Part shown: piece after piece, positions 1 through 13,150 of the stretch
Layout of the letters: the number at the start of each line of letters is the position of its first letter
Numbering within the stretch: the first letter of the stretch is position 1
Assembly: GCF_000150275.1 (NCBI RefSeq)
Contig: NW_002060962.1
Span: 834,136-898,135 of the forward strand
Direction: 5' to 3'
DNA: 64,000 nt
Origin: Trichoplax adhaerens
Taxonomy: Eukaryota > Placozoa > Uniplacotomia > Trichoplacea > Trichoplacidae
Notes under the pieces: model-generated
The model's database searches: none
Seen by the model: only the letters and a program-made list of their open reading frames with translations
Told to the model about the DNA's origin: nothing
Position numbers and translations under genes: made by a program

Positions 1-481
1 TCTGCACCTTTCTACGGTCTAGAGAGTTGTAGAATGTGCAATAGTCGACTACAAGGGCTCACAATCCCCTAGCAACACCATCAACTACTGTCGTTGTATT
101 AGGATTGTAGAGGTACGATAAGCACTACTACTGTATTCAAAAATAATTTTTCTGTAACTACTAGCCAAGTGTTAGTTCACTTCTTTGTCGACGGAATGAG
201 CTAAGTGAACTTAATCAGGTATCATAACGCACTGCATAGCGATACCCCACATGCCCTCTACTGTACGCTGGCTTGTAAAAAAAGTGGCTCCATTGCACCA
301 TCATATTGATTTGCCACTGCCCACTGGAAAGTATGTTTACTGTCGAGAAGTACAATGCTGGGGTTGCGGGAGTGATTGCAAAGTGATCGTGCACTTTTGC
401 ATAAATCAACTACGAATTTTATCATTTATTACTCGGTAGAGGATACAAATTTCATCCCATTCAATAAAGATAACTGCGTCA
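1..481. other. Upstream region of the PDIA6-like gene
   Basis: No exon can be supported here. A 62-codon open stretch at 251-439 has no recognisable protein character and no matching splice phase to the downstream gene. The region presumably holds the promoter and 5' UTR of the disulfide isomerase gene, but I see no clear TATA box. Confidence 0.3.
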
Positions 482-3184
482 ATGTTGCATTTTCTAGATT
501 GTACATACTAACAATACGTATAATAGTGCTTGACTGCCAGTTGTGATGGTATTCTAATCCATTATTTGTGTGATCTTGTCTTATTTAGACGTTCTTACAT
601 GTTGCTTACTGATTTCCCTGTCAAATGTTGAGGCTCTGTATGATGCATCATCTGATGTACAGATCTTGACTGATGCTGATTTCAGAACTCGTGTTTTACA
701 AAGTGATCAGTTGTGGCTGGTGGAGTTTTATGCCCCCTGGTAAGTAACAGCGCACTATACTCCATCACAATGTGTTTAAAAAGTAGTATTTCATCATTAT
801 CATACTGAGTAATCCTATTTTCAACGTGCAGTATAACAAGTCAGCTATCAGTACTACGTAATGTATATGTCACTAAATTCATCATGTCTGATAAAAATAC
901 TAACAATAAATACGTTAACTTATGACTGCATCATATTGACGTTCTCTATCACTATTTGTTATTAAGCAAACATGTTAGCTATCAGTAGTCCATAGACATT
1001 ATTACCCAATTGGGGATGCTATCTGATGGAAACATGGGCGACAAATAGCATAATAGACTAGCTTACTTTTACATTACATCAAAGGCTATTTACGTGTATG
1101 ATGCTATTAGCCTGTTAGTGTGAGAATGGGTCTGAATTTTTTTAAATCGTAGTCTTTATCATCTGTTCATAGTTTCAACCAGAGATATATAGCTCTAACC
1201 TTATATCTCAATACATACTGAACGAAAGAGTAGCTAGATTTGAGGTGTATACCGATTCTAATAAAATAAGCTCATTTAGTAATACACAATTTTTATTATA
1301 TACTCTTTTAAGAGGAGGTCCTCTTTAGACTAACATACTGTAGAAATGAGCTGCTTGGAAATTCGCTCAAGACTGAATATCGGTTGTATAGCATTTGTGA
1401 GCATATTGGTGTTATAATTATCATTATTACAACTAATGCAGGTGTGGACATTGCCAGAGGCTAGCACCGGAATGGTCTAAAGCTGCAACTTCACTAAAGG
1501 TAGCTATGATGAAGAAGCACAATTTTCTACTTTTACCCTTAGTAGGATTTTGCTGCTTGAAAAAATTGTTCGGATTAATTTTATCAGAGTATTTTATAGA
1601 TTTTTTAATTCTAATTATTAAAATTACTTATGAATTGCTTTTGTTTTGTTTCATCAGGGGATAGTAAATGTTGGAGCTGTTGACATGGATAAATATCCTT
1701 CTGTTGGGGCCCCATACAATGTGCAAGGATTTCCAACTATCAAGGCATGCTAAACTTTTTTGCTATGAATTTTAATTTAGATAACATGAAAGTAAAGCTA
1801 GTTATGCTCTATTGCAGATATTTGCAGCTGATAAGAATCACCCAAGCGATTATAATGGTACATCTTCATTATCACCATGTTTATCGTATTACCGTATTTA
1901 AAGGAAACGTAAACTGTAGTCGTGCTCAAAACATGTTCAGAGCTAATTTTATAACGATTTTCTATAGGAGCTAGAACTTCACAGGCTATCGTTGAACATG
2001 CATTCAATGCACTTCGAGAAATGACACAAAAACGTGCTGGCGGTAGTAGTGGTGGTAGCGGTAGCAGCGGCGGTAGCGGCAGCAGCGGTGGTAGCAGCAG
2101 TGATAGCAATGTTAGTAATTATGAAATAGATTATGTACAGCTGTTAAGTGATTTCCGACAGCATTTCTTATAGCATTTCTTTATAATTAAAATATAAAGT
2201 CCTCGGGATCGAACGATGTAGTTGAAATCACTGATGGTAACTTCGAAGAAAAGATTATCAACAGCAAAGAGATGTGGTTAGTAGAATTTTATGCTCCCTG
2301 GTGTGGGCATTGTAAAAATTTAGCTCCAGAATGGGCTAGGGCTGCTACTCGTCTAAAAGGTAAAGTTAACCTGGCTGCGGTTGACGCTACAGCTAATACT
2401 ATTGTGGCTAATAAGTACGAGGTATGGGCAATTGCAATTGTTATAGCCTTGCAATATTAACCTTAAATGCCAATTACCTGTGTGTAGTAAGGTAGCTGTT
2501 GTACATAACTTACTTTTTGGCGCATTTGGACTTGATTAGGTCAAAGGATTTCCTACTATTAAGTTCTTTCCTGGAGGCAAGAAAGACTTCAGCAGTGCTG
2601 AAGACTATACTGGTGGTCGCACTGCATCTGATATTGTCAATTGGGCTGAAGAGAAATATGCTGAAAATGCCGAACCCCCTGAGATCATAGAATTAGTAAA
2701 CGCAGAGGTGTTCGATGAAACTTGTAAAAATAAACAATTATGTGTAATTTCCTTCTTGCCAAATATCTTGGACACTGGTGCTAGTGGACGAAATAAATTT
2801 CTTGAGCTGATACATGGACTTGGTGATAAATTTAAAAGAAAGCAATGGGGTTGGTTATGGTGCGCTGCTGGTACACAATCCAAGTTGGAGAGCGCTGTTG
2901 GTGTTGGTGGATATGGCTATCCAGCAATGATTGCGCTTAATCCTCGGAAAAGTCTGTTTGCGGAATTGAAGCTAGCATTTAGTGAGCAGACTGTTAATGA
3001 ATTTTTAAAAGAATTATCATATGGCCGTGGATCAACTGCAGCCCTTCGTGGCGAAGGACTACCCGAAATTTTGACAATTGATAGTTGGGATGGCAAAGAC
3101 GGCCAATTGCCAGAAGAAGAAGAATTTGATTTAAGCGAACTAGGCATAACTGTAAATGCTGATGATAGTAAAGATGAATTGTAG
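482..3184 (+). CDS. PDIA6: Protein disulfide-isomerase A6 (P5)-like, 8 exons, complete
   Basis: An ER-lumen thiol oxidoreductase that forms and rearranges disulfides in secretory proteins. Coding exons: 482-500, 589-739, 1442-1499, 1658-1744, 1818-1857, 1968-2110, 2200-2421 and 2540-3184, giving about 454 residues (human PDIA6 is about 440). Visible features: signal peptide at 1-22; thioredoxin domain a with FYAPWCGHC (active site 58-61) and cis-Pro motif GFPTIK near 100-105; a Gly/Ser-rich linker at about 142-171; second thioredoxin domain with CGHC at 201-204 and another GFPTIK near 243; a redox-inactive b domain with the family signature WGWLW; an acidic tail; and KDEL at the end for ER retention. 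Intron 3 (1745-1817) appears to be GC-AG. Exon 1 is the least certain part: ATG at 482 gives 19 coding bases, a GTACAT donor, the right phase and a good signal peptide. An AATAAA at 3275-3280 is the likely poly(A) signal. Family identity is near certain, while the exact start is moderate. Confidence 0.93.
2041..2109 (+). repeat. Imperfect GGT/AGC trinucleotide repeat coding a Gly-Ser linker
   Basis: An imperfect run of GGT, GGC, AGT and AGC codons in exon 5 encodes a flexible glycine/serine linker (about residues 143-165) between the two thioredoxin domains of the PDIA6-like protein. PDIA6 orthologues also carry a Gly/Ser-rich linker here. The repeat makes the other strand read as a Leu/Pro-rich open frame, which is a shadow. 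Confidence 0.8.
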
Positions 3185-3274
3185 AACACACTGCAGATCT
3201 AGTACAATTCACGAACAAGATGACTTATAATAGTTTGTTAACAGTTACTCATGTTTGTGAAACTTCCCATCGTA

Positions 3275-3280
3275 AATAAA
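3275..3280 (+). terminator. Poly(A) signal of the PDIA6-like gene
   Basis: AATAAA lies 91 bases past the stop codon, at the expected 3' UTR distance. Confidence 0.6.
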
Positions 3281-3299
3281 TACTGTACTTTAACAATGA

Positions 3300-5262
3300 A
3301 TTAATTCAGAAATCGATCAATTATTAGTTTGATTACGTTTGTTTATCAAAGGATTTGTAACGTCTCATTAATGCTAATATCATCTCTTTATTCGAAATTT
3401 TAATAAACTCTTCCCTAAATAGGAATACTCGTATTTCATTGCTTTATCATACTTACCTTTAACAGTGATCGTATCCTAAATGATATATCTCATTTAATAT
3501 TATTTTACAATTTCGTGATAAGAAGCAATGCTGAATACCTTAAAAAAAGTGAGCTTACAATAATAAATGCAAATTTCATCAGCAGACTTTGCTCGTAGTT
3601 GGAAGGCGATCCGGTTTATCACATAAGTTGGTTGGGCACCTGTGGAAACATGGTGTAACCAATCTTGATGTACAGGAGTAATAACAAGCAATTAAAAGTG
3701 ATAAAGTATTTCATTCTTATAAATTCTTTTGGAGCTACAGTCAAAAAAGGCATGTCATAAATTATATTTGGTAGCGTTTAGGCAAGCGTTATAAATATGG
3801 TCGTATGGCTACGAATATTATTCTTAATACGTCGTCACGTTAATTATAAGCGTGCATATGAGGTTCGTTATTTTAAATACCTGAAATTAACCGAATTCCT
3901 ATGTATCGTAAAGAATAGAATATCATCTATAAATTTATCAACAATTATTAGACCAAGTATTACACCTAATCTCGTTATCTACGAGTATCAGACTATAATC
4001 GATAGATTATGCTAGTATTATCCATACGACGGTACTTTATACTGTCATGAAATCAAGTTCTTAAATTTTTGCTTAGAAAAATATTAATAGTGGATGAGAT
4101 TTCGCAAACCTTGAATTGCGGATTTTGTATTTTGTTTGTTTGCTTATCTAAATTAATGAGACACTTTGCAAGTGGTTGAAAAACTCGGTAGTAAACCCTA
4201 GATAGGATGAATTTTAATTCTACCTTACGATTAAACATTGTAGTCTGTTTATTTTACCTGATTTTGGGCTGCAATACTGTGAAAATATGCTTACATACAA
4301 GAAAATAGAAATTTTGAATTGAATATATGAAAATTTGTTCAGTTTAATAGCGAAATAAGCGAATTTTAGTGGCCTACGAACTTAATAGTGGTAAGAGAAA
4401 ATGCTCCTGTAAATGCAAATATTGTACTCACGGCTTTCTTGTTTTCTATCAAAAGAGTCAAAATCGTAAAGTAATAACTATAGTGCTATGAGCACATTGT
4501 ATCAAAATTTGTAAGATATACATAAAACAATGTAAAATTAATAATGCTGTTTCTGTTATATTCTAACTATTCTACACTAATATTTCTATTATACATATAA
4601 TATTAACCAAGTGTATCATATCCATTCTGTGTTGTATGATTAGATTTACAATCTAGATTTAGTATCTGAGATCTTGCGAGAGGAATCGATTCTGGTTATC
4701 TATTTATATGAATCAGTAATGTAAAAAGATACGAGAATATGTATCTTACCTGTCAAATTAATTTATTAAATCATTCAACACAGTACTCGTGGATAATATC
4801 AAGAGAATTTTGCTGAACCTTAGTAATGATCACCATATTGTTACGGTCGTGCTGTGGAAATAATATACTGTACTCATTAATGACAGCATTTTTGTGATGG
4901 CGAACTAAAATTACATCCTGTTGTACTTGGTATACATGAGAAATTAATCCTAGAAATTTCGAGGGTTTATCTTGTATTACATCAATACCTTTAGGAAATA
5001 TAGGAATTTCTGAATGTAGTTTCGTTATCCTTGATCTTAATTAATGCATGAACTATTTCTTTATTTTTATTGCTTTACACCTCTCGAAATTGTTAGAAGC
5101 AAACAATTTATTCTGTGTACCTGATGTGAAAGCCGAATATTGGCGATAGTGATCGATTCTAAAGACTTTGTTCTTCATCAAATAGTTGAAAATAAACTAG
5201 CTATTGCTAAAAGTAAGCTACAAGTAAACATTAATAAAGGTACTATTCTCGTAAAGAACTTT
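3300..5262. other. Intergenic DNA, no gene seen
   Basis: AT-rich sequence with stops in all frames. Short open frames such as 3500-3691 (minus) and 3797-4015 (plus) have no signal peptide, domain or splice context and look like chance. Confidence 0.4.
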
Positions 5263-5267
5263 CCTTG

Positions 5268-5819
5268 TGTAATGTAACTTAGTATTGTAATTGTAGACTG
5301 TTAGCCATGTTTAGTATAATGTACGGTAGATATTTATCCTAAGAGATATTTGGTAGCCATAACTATAGACTGTAGTGGTATAGACTCTATGCTAGAGTAC
5401 ATATGATTATATACGGTAAGGTGTTGCGTTACTAATAAGGTTATAGGTAAAAATAGAACTGTAAATCATATAGTAGGATATGGTTAATGCATTGTACTTT
5501 GGCTGGTGTGAATAATGTCTACGTAAATACTGCAGTCGTATCCATATTGGATTAATAATGGTCCGCAGTAGAATAGTGTTGCTAAGAATAATTTTACTAT
5601 GTGTAAAATAAGGTGAAAGGTTGCCATGCGGATTGTAGCTGCGAATGCTACGAAAAGTATAAAAGTATGCAACTTTAGATTATTCTGTTAGTTCGTTCTA
5701 GAAGTCTTTAGTAGTAGTATTCGGCTAAAGTAGAGCTGTGTGTAGTTAATCTTTGTATAAGATTCAATAAAGCCCTTATTTTTCTAAAATTTGGAATTTC
5801 GTGATTGGTATATCTCACA
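5268..5819 (+). mobile_element. Solo LTR 1 (552 bp, target duplication CCTTG)
   Basis: The element starts TGTAATG and ends CTCACA. It is flanked by identical 5-bp sequences, CCTTG at 5263-5267 and 5820-5824, as left by LTR-retrotransposon integration. Internally it has TATAAAAG at 5658-5665 and AATAAAG at 5766, giving a U3-R-U5 order on the plus strand. No primer-binding site, gag or pol follows, so it is a solo LTR left by recombination between the two ends. The retroelement superfamily cannot be told from the LTR alone. Confidence 0.8.
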
Positions 5820-5824
5820 CCTTG

Positions 5825-8165
5825 ATAGTATTTTTAGGGAAAGTAATTGCTAGGGAGATATTAAAATTGTAATTTATTAAAAGATAGGTACGGTATCTTA
5901 GGGGTAGAGAATTATAAATAAATAAAATGGAAGGATGAACAATGGTGTACGCAAATACTATGAAGCCTAATGTATTCTGAATGGGATGCTAAATATACGA
6001 GTACTTTAATTACTTCAGCTTGTATAATAATGAATCCGCTATTTTATTTAAAGCAAACTATTTAGGAGAAATTTTATTAAATCTGCTAACTGTACTCTCT
6101 ATAGGTGTAGATTATACACCTTTGATAGTCAATTTTTAACAGAAAAAGTTACGCGTGGATATTATTAATATAGGCGAAAATTTAGTAATATTCGATTAGA
6201 TAACTCTGAATTTCCATAGTTAGCTTAAAAAAATCGATATTTTAACTACATTGTTTCTATAACGTAATTCTAATACAACTTGGCAAAATGAATGTCTTCA
6301 TTTCTTGAAATATCTTGTTGACTACCTTTAGTATTATTGTTTAGCTTAGCTATCCCCAGGTATTAGTTCTCTTTCATAAATGTTAGCAGCTTTACATAAA
6401 CTTAAACAATAACTTGCAATATCCTTAAGTAATTACTTATTAACCGTTCTGTAGCAAATTCAAAATGAATGATGGTAAAATTAATAAGTAGTTGTATCCT
6501 CTGATGCATAATTTACTCGCAGTACTAGGTATCATCTTATTAGCATAGATTGCTATTTATGTAACGCTTTTATGGCTAGCTGTCATAACGAGCGTTTTTG
6601 TTAGAAAGTAGTTTTCTCTTTGAATACGTGCTCTTTAAAAATGCACAAGTCTGTTATTTTCTAAGATTACTTTGCCGATTGCTATTCTATAGGTATAACT
6701 TGCCCTTACATAAGTAGTAGTAATCAGGATGGAAAACAATACAGTACAAATAATATGAAATTGTCGTCACCAAGCACGCAAGATTGCTGATGCGTGGTAA
6801 ATGTTATAATCAATCTTGGCAATGTCAATATTATGGCTGTTTTAATTACATTAATTCAACATCCCTCTAATCAATAATAGATGGCATGTGGATAGTGTTG
6901 ATTTTTTAGCCATTGAATCAATAAAAATACATTCTATGTAACCTTTAATGGACTAATTTCAAAAGTAAAAGATATTACATAATTTTTAATAGGGAAAGTA
7001 GATTATAATCCATTCCTATAGAAACAACAATAAATTCATGCCCTTATGTCTTCTTACTCTTAAGCTTTGAATCAGAAATATGGTTGTAAATTGGAAAAAA
7101 ATTGGAAAGTTAACTACAAATTGTTCTTAATAGAAGCTCTTTCTATTTTCAAGTACTGCATCAAGACTACTCTCTTAAAGAAATAAATTGATAAGTTAAG
7201 CATCTATAAGTAGCAGTACATCATTACGGGTACTTCTTAGACAGGAATAAGAAAACTAAGATTACCTCTAAGGCAGATCAATGTAGAGGTTATTTTAATG
7301 AATACCATACCCTAGTAACAACTAATACTTTTAATGTAAATTAATAGGGATAAAGCCTATACATATTAATGATAAGAATTAGTTATTATCCCTGTATAAT
7401 TGGAATGAGCATTAGGTGATTTGATATCATATTGAATAATTTATTAGCCATTATCTTTATGGAGCATGATTGTATTTGATCACTGAATTAAAATGGAAAA
7501 TTATGAGGAAGTCTATTTGAGCACTAATGAATCGATGCACCTGTTACCTTAATTGATGATATCAATGTTATTTTTGTTCCATGATCCAGATTTGAGACCT
7601 GGTCACCCGTCTCTGGAATATAAGCAGATTGCATAAACAATAAAATTTTTATACTTATTGACGTTGGAAGATTTTGGTCATTAATTTTATATTACAAAGT
7701 AATAACATATAAAAGCCATTGATTTACTCTACTTTCTATCAATTATCATTACACATCTGAAGAAATTAAGCCTTCAGCTTTAAGATAATCGACAAATATC
7801 TTGCCTACATTAAAAAGGGTACGTGAAGGATTTGATTTTTAGCGTAGATAAGATACAAGAAAAAATTTTTGTCTAGTTATTTTCAACACCGATATTATCT
7901 GATATTTGAGCTTAAAAAAGTATTGGTATATTTGTCAGACTCATCATTTTCTCAATTCATATTTCATTAATTTTTATAGGTAATGTAAAATTTTTTAGCT
8001 AACTAATATAGAGAGCTGATAAAATTTGCATTTTTACTGTAATCGTTAACATCATTGATGATTTAGTAGGATAACGTGAAAAACTTATTTAAAAGAAACT
8101 AGTACTATGGCGTTATATCGAGTTTCACAGAGTGTATTTTGTTATTTTACAATTAGAGAGAAAAA
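5825..8165. other. Intergenic DNA upstream of peptide gene 1
   Basis: No open frame with coding character is seen. The segment holds the E-box-type word at 7536-7546 (listed separately) and presumably the promoter of the gene starting at 8166, but no convincing TATA box is visible. Confidence 0.4.
7536..7546 (+). promoter_or_regulatory. TGCACCTGTTA word upstream of peptide gene 1
   Basis: This CACCTG-core E-box-like word lies 620 bp upstream of the start codon at 8166. The same 10-base core occurs, in the same orientation, upstream of all five paralogues. Regulatory function is inferred from recurrence only. Confidence 0.45.
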
Positions 8166-8839
8166 ATGGCCGGCAAATTTGTATCTACACTCGTTCCACT
8201 TTTGGCTCTAGTCTGCGTCGCAGCAGCTTTAAGAACCGCTAATGATGATTTTGTTATTGGTCAAGATGATTCTAATGTTGTCTTAAATTGTGCTGATTCA
8301 AAATCAATTGCTGTTAAATACTGGAATATGTGCGGTCTCAAAATCCAACTGTCATCTTGTCCTCTTCCATCTATTACCAAGAGATTTGCTACCGCTGAAG
8401 ATGATGAGAAATTTTACAACGCTTTGGAAGCTAAAAAGAATCGTGATATCAAATTTGATGGTAATTTACTTAGATTATAATTTGTTGACATTGTATTCGA
8501 TAAATAGCATAGCCATTGTCAATATTACGGGCTCGTAAAAGTTATATTCGATACTTAATGATAGCAGTCTAATAAGAACTCCTTTTTCACGTTCATTAAG
8601 GTATTTTGGAGTCCATCAAGGCGTCGAATACTTTCTTAATGCACAACAAACGCGCTCATAATGCTAAGCTTCGTAATATCAGGCGTCTCTGTTGTAAGAA
8701 CACTATTATCCCCAACTGCAATGACCGTAAATTCTTGGAAACATGCCCCGGTGGTTCTAGATTCAAACAAAATTCATATGATGAAATTATCTTCATCGGT
8801 TGCGGTTTGGCAGCTGACGAATTAGCCCAAGAAGGTTAA
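8166..8839 (+). CDS. Secreted cysteine-rich prepropeptide 1 (insulin-like layout)
   Basis: Two coding exons, 8166-8460 and 8601-8839, with a 140-bp GT-AG phase-1 intron, give 177 residues. A signal peptide at 1-21 or so is followed by an N-terminal half with Cys 42, 56 and 65 (C-x13-C-x8-C, including the family KYWNMC element) and a KR pair at 72-73. The connecting part has further basic pairs (KK 90-91, KR 115-116, RR 126-127). The C-terminal half has CC 129-130, then Cys 138, 147 and 166, with the family C-PGG motif and the invariant 18-residue gap before the last Cys. It is the most divergent of the first four paralogues. Probable role: an extracellular signalling or effector peptide processed from a precursor. 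An insulin-superfamily relation is possible but unproven. The poly(A) signal is at 8960-8965. Confidence 0.85.
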
Positions 8840-8950
8840 ATAGAATGCACGCCATAACTTTGCAGCATGCGAGCAGGACTATTCAATTTACCCTATTAAC
8901 TTATTATATTCTTGATGATTGGCTCTCCAAAAAACGTGTAGATTATAAGA

Positions 8951-8965
8951 TGTGAAGGCAATAAA
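8951..8965 (+). terminator. Shared 3' UTR block and poly(A) signal of peptide gene 1
   Basis: TGTGAAGGCAATAAA is identical to the block after peptide genes 2 and 3, and a decayed form follows gene 4. The AATAAA is at 8960-8965. Confidence 0.65.
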
Positions 8966-8969
8966 AAAA

Positions 8970-11900
8970 TGTACAACAAAAACTGTGATACGAGTATCTT
9001 TCTTATTGTTCAAGTATTGAATCTTCCTCACTGCTCATATAAAGACTTTCTAATGTGAAGATTAAGCAACTTTCATTTTTTCTAGTAAAAAACAATCTGG
9101 GTAGATCTATTTTATCTGTTAATTTACGATTAGCTACTGTAATAAGATTGCCATAGACCTTTAGTAGCGAGTAGACAGTAAAACGAAAATTCATATACAA
9201 TTTAACGTCCGATGGGTAGATACGGCAAAAAATTTATTCTATAAACGAGATTCCTCTGTAATAATACTTGAAACTGCCATTAAATGTATAAAGGTCGATA
9301 TTATAAAATTTTTTGATGGATAACAGAAATCTATAAAATTTAGGATAGATTACAGACACAGTACTTATACATATACCGCTTGCTAATTTTCTTACTCCAG
9401 TATCTGTGTATCAAAATTATTACAGTCAATGTTACTTTCATATCCAAACATCCAGAAACTAGTTGGATTGAAAAAAATGACCGCAATGCTCACTAGTTAA
9501 TCTTTCCATCAGGTATGTATTTAATTTAGTTACATCGTGCTCAGGCAGATACTTAACTGCTACTTTATTAATTAAACGAGATATTCAAAAGACTGTGTCA
9601 TAATAGCATGCAATCAGAGTAAGAAAGAATTGTCATAAGATATATATAGATCGAACTCAGATCTCGTAACTTCGCAAGATTACAGCCTTAAGGTGATATT
9701 GTGAAAATGAATAAAATTACGATCAGTTGAAAAGACAAGAAAATACTTTATTTAAAATCATGTTGATTACAGCTATACGGTATAGGTAAATTGCTGTAGA
9801 ACTGTAAATTTTTGTATCTTCCATTCCATTTTGAGTTCAATTCAGCCGGAAATGGACTACTAAAAATACAGAAGTAGCTGTATAGATCCAATTGCAGTAG
9901 TATACTATACATTTTTTTTAACTTTAATTTTATTTTGAGTTTATTTCAGCAAGAAATAGAGTATTGAAATATAGAAATATATTGTTTCATTGCGTAATAG
10001 TCATCTTGAAAGCAAATCAGCATAAAATCATTTCACTATTTCTTATTATATAGCGCAAAATATGATCGAATGATCTTAGCAGAATGCATTCATCTTAAAT
10101 TAATATAACAGCCGGTGCTGGTGCTTTTGCTCGATTTTTTTTTGGCTATGACAACTACATCATGAAAGAAAAATGCCTAATTATATACTATTACGCTGCT
10201 TTTCTTCCGTATTGGCTAATATTTGATGAAAAATATTAGTAAAAGAGCAAATGTAGTATTGAGAAATATTAAGAACTGAGTGGGTATCGAATAGATGCTC
10301 TATCGTCGTAAACAATATAATTATGATCTTAAGTCTAACCGTATTCAAGATTAAATATCCATATTTTACATTTAATTGGATACCTAGTGGCAAAAGTCAT
10401 ACCCAGAGTCTATAAATGAAGGCAGGAAATGGCTCATTAATGTATTGATTGCTGTGATATATTTTGCAGCTTTAAACTAAACGTTTGATTTTAATTAATA
10501 ATATTCTACGTACTATCTTTCAGTTATAATTAGGAGTATATTCAGTAACTGCATATATGTGAATATGAGTAATATAATAAATACTAAGTATTAAGTACTA
10601 AATAATTGAACCCGCGTTTTAATAGTAATATTTTTAGTGGCTAAATGAGGATTGAAGATTATTGTTGTAAGCATCTTATTTATTAATTAATAGGATAGGC
10701 ATTTACATCCTTTTCCTGATGGCTTAATTATTACTGTACCATTAACGCTTGCTATAGCAATCTAGCTAATCAAACGCCTACTCTTTTCTGTTATAAGCTA
10801 TTGCTAGGAAAATTTAGGCCACGTGTGGAAGTCTCTGAATGCCTAAAGATAACAATTTTTAGATAGGATAACATCCATTACCATTTCAGAAATTTTACTG
10901 CTATGACTTCTGTACGCTTTGATTGTTAAGGAATGCATTAACATCGTTAACTTTACCTCAGTCCTATATTTTAGTGTTCATTCGATGTAATACAAATATC
11001 TCGATAGTTTCAAAACTAATTTATTACCTACATAATGAGTAATGAAATTTCATCAACATTGGGCTTTTAATGGTGCGAGAAAAATATTACTTGACATTTG
11101 AAATTTTCGATTCATAAATTAGGAAGTAAGAAATTATCCTATTTCTAAGTCAGAATTATTAATGCCTAAAGCTGACTATCTTACCTGCTATGGTAATAAA
11201 GTCTCCAATTAGCTGCAGACTTCGGTTACGTATAATGACAGTAGCAATTTTAAATTTCGATTTAATGGATGGTATATATTACCGAAGCAAACATTTTAAA
11301 CTATCTAGAAATAGTTTTGTTAGGCATTGCAGTAAATATAATTACATAGTATAAATAATTTACGAAACAATTAGTAAATAAATTATAATGATTCATGATT
11401 AAAGTAATGCTTCATGATTATTTATTACCAATTTTATCAGTTTAATAATAAAGTCAGAAATGGTTCCCAATTTAAACACATATTAGAATAGAGACTATAA
11501 TACGTATTGAGTAATATACTTAATTATGTTTCATTAAAGCTTAGAACTGTGGTTTATATTTTTGGACGTAGAATGTAGATCTGATATTATATCATTATCA
11601 TTATTTTGATTTGATGTCAGTTACTATCGTGATCTTTCCAAATATCACTTTGTCATAACTATCCAGATAATATAAAGTTACAGGAATATATTCGTATCTT
11701 TTCTATTGTTGACACCTCTAAAACTACCCCTCTGTAGTTGCCTTGCTAACTACTAATCGTTACTAGAGTCTCAAAAATAATTGCTCAAAACAACTATTAA
11801 GGTTTTACTTACAAATAGATTATTTTTAGGAAGGACTCGCTCTCACAGTAACAAAATGGAACTCATTTAACTTTATTTTACTCATCATTTTTTGGATTAT

Positions 11901-13150
11901 CCCTCTACAGCATACGAACTTAAAGATAAGATTATAAAAAGTAACCTAATAGGAGGCACCGGTATCTAAATATAGGACGACAATTCTCAAAAAATTTTTT
12001 ATACATGATATCAATTTAGCACAATCAAAGTCTATTCTTGACCTAAATTGAGAAGAATTGATCAAAAATCAAAATAAAGCTTTATGCATAAGCTTATCTT
12101 CCATTCTTCTTGAACAGACAGACATTCTATCTCAAAATTAATAAACTACTGCCATTTAATATTACTGACGGAATACCTACAAATGCCTATTTAATAAAAT
12201 AATAGACGTGAATAAACAACAGTAGCATATATGATTTGCTAGTGACGGAAAATGTAGTTTCGTTACAAGACTATATAAAACTTTCTGTCACAGCCATAAG
12301 AAGTATTTATACTTTTAATAAAGACTTTATTACGTGAATTAAGATAGAAATTAACTGCGATATATAGAAATCATTAGTGCAAGCATTAAGCTTATTTACT
12401 GATAGTTACACCTTATTGTAGATAGCATCGTATTATCAATACACACTGTATAAATATTATGAATAGATCCGAAAATATATAATGCTCAAATATTTATTGT
12501 CGATTGCAGATGCTTTATAAGTGATCGAGACAGTTTTAGAAATTTAATGTCGTAGAAGCTATTAATGACGTGAAATGTCATTTAACGTGCATTCAAAGTT
12601 CCTATATAATGCCATTTTAAGAATAAAATCTAGGTCAATTTAGTAGGCGTGGGTTAAAATGTGATTAATAGTTTACGCTAAGAAAATAAGATTAAATTTG
12701 CTGCTTTAATTTTAAATTATAGCATTATCATAAATCATTAGTAACTGAAGGGAAAAAAGTTATCAATTAATAGCAAATCTGAAATTACTCCGTAGTCTAC
12801 TTTTAACAGCGACAGCTGCAAATCCATCTTAGAAGATTAAAAGTTGCTGAATTAAACTTTCATGAACTATAATGGGCAGCGATATACTCTTTAGATATGA
12901 TGATAAAATGAAGTATGATATGACTGAACTTTCATTACTAGTAAACACACAAATATAAAGCCTTTTAAATTAAGCCATTAACATACTGAATACATCAGTC
13001 TCGTATATTATAATTTTGCAACCATCACTATAGTACGGTTTATATGGATAGCAGAATCAAAGTAGCTAGGCAAAGACACAAATTACTGGTTATAATTGGA
13101 CACTTCAATATTTGCTATATATGAGAATAGCCAAATGAATTTTATGAGAT
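8970..13150. other. Intergenic DNA, no gene seen
   Basis: AT-rich with no open frame of coding character. The short frames at 9003-9200 and 10181-10393 (both minus) show no family motif. I did not find a relic of the peptide family here. Confidence 0.4.

Noticed and set aside
1798-2109. A 103-codon minus-strand frame rich in Leu and Pro
   Set aside because: Shadow of the Gly/Ser linker repeat of the PDIA6-like gene.
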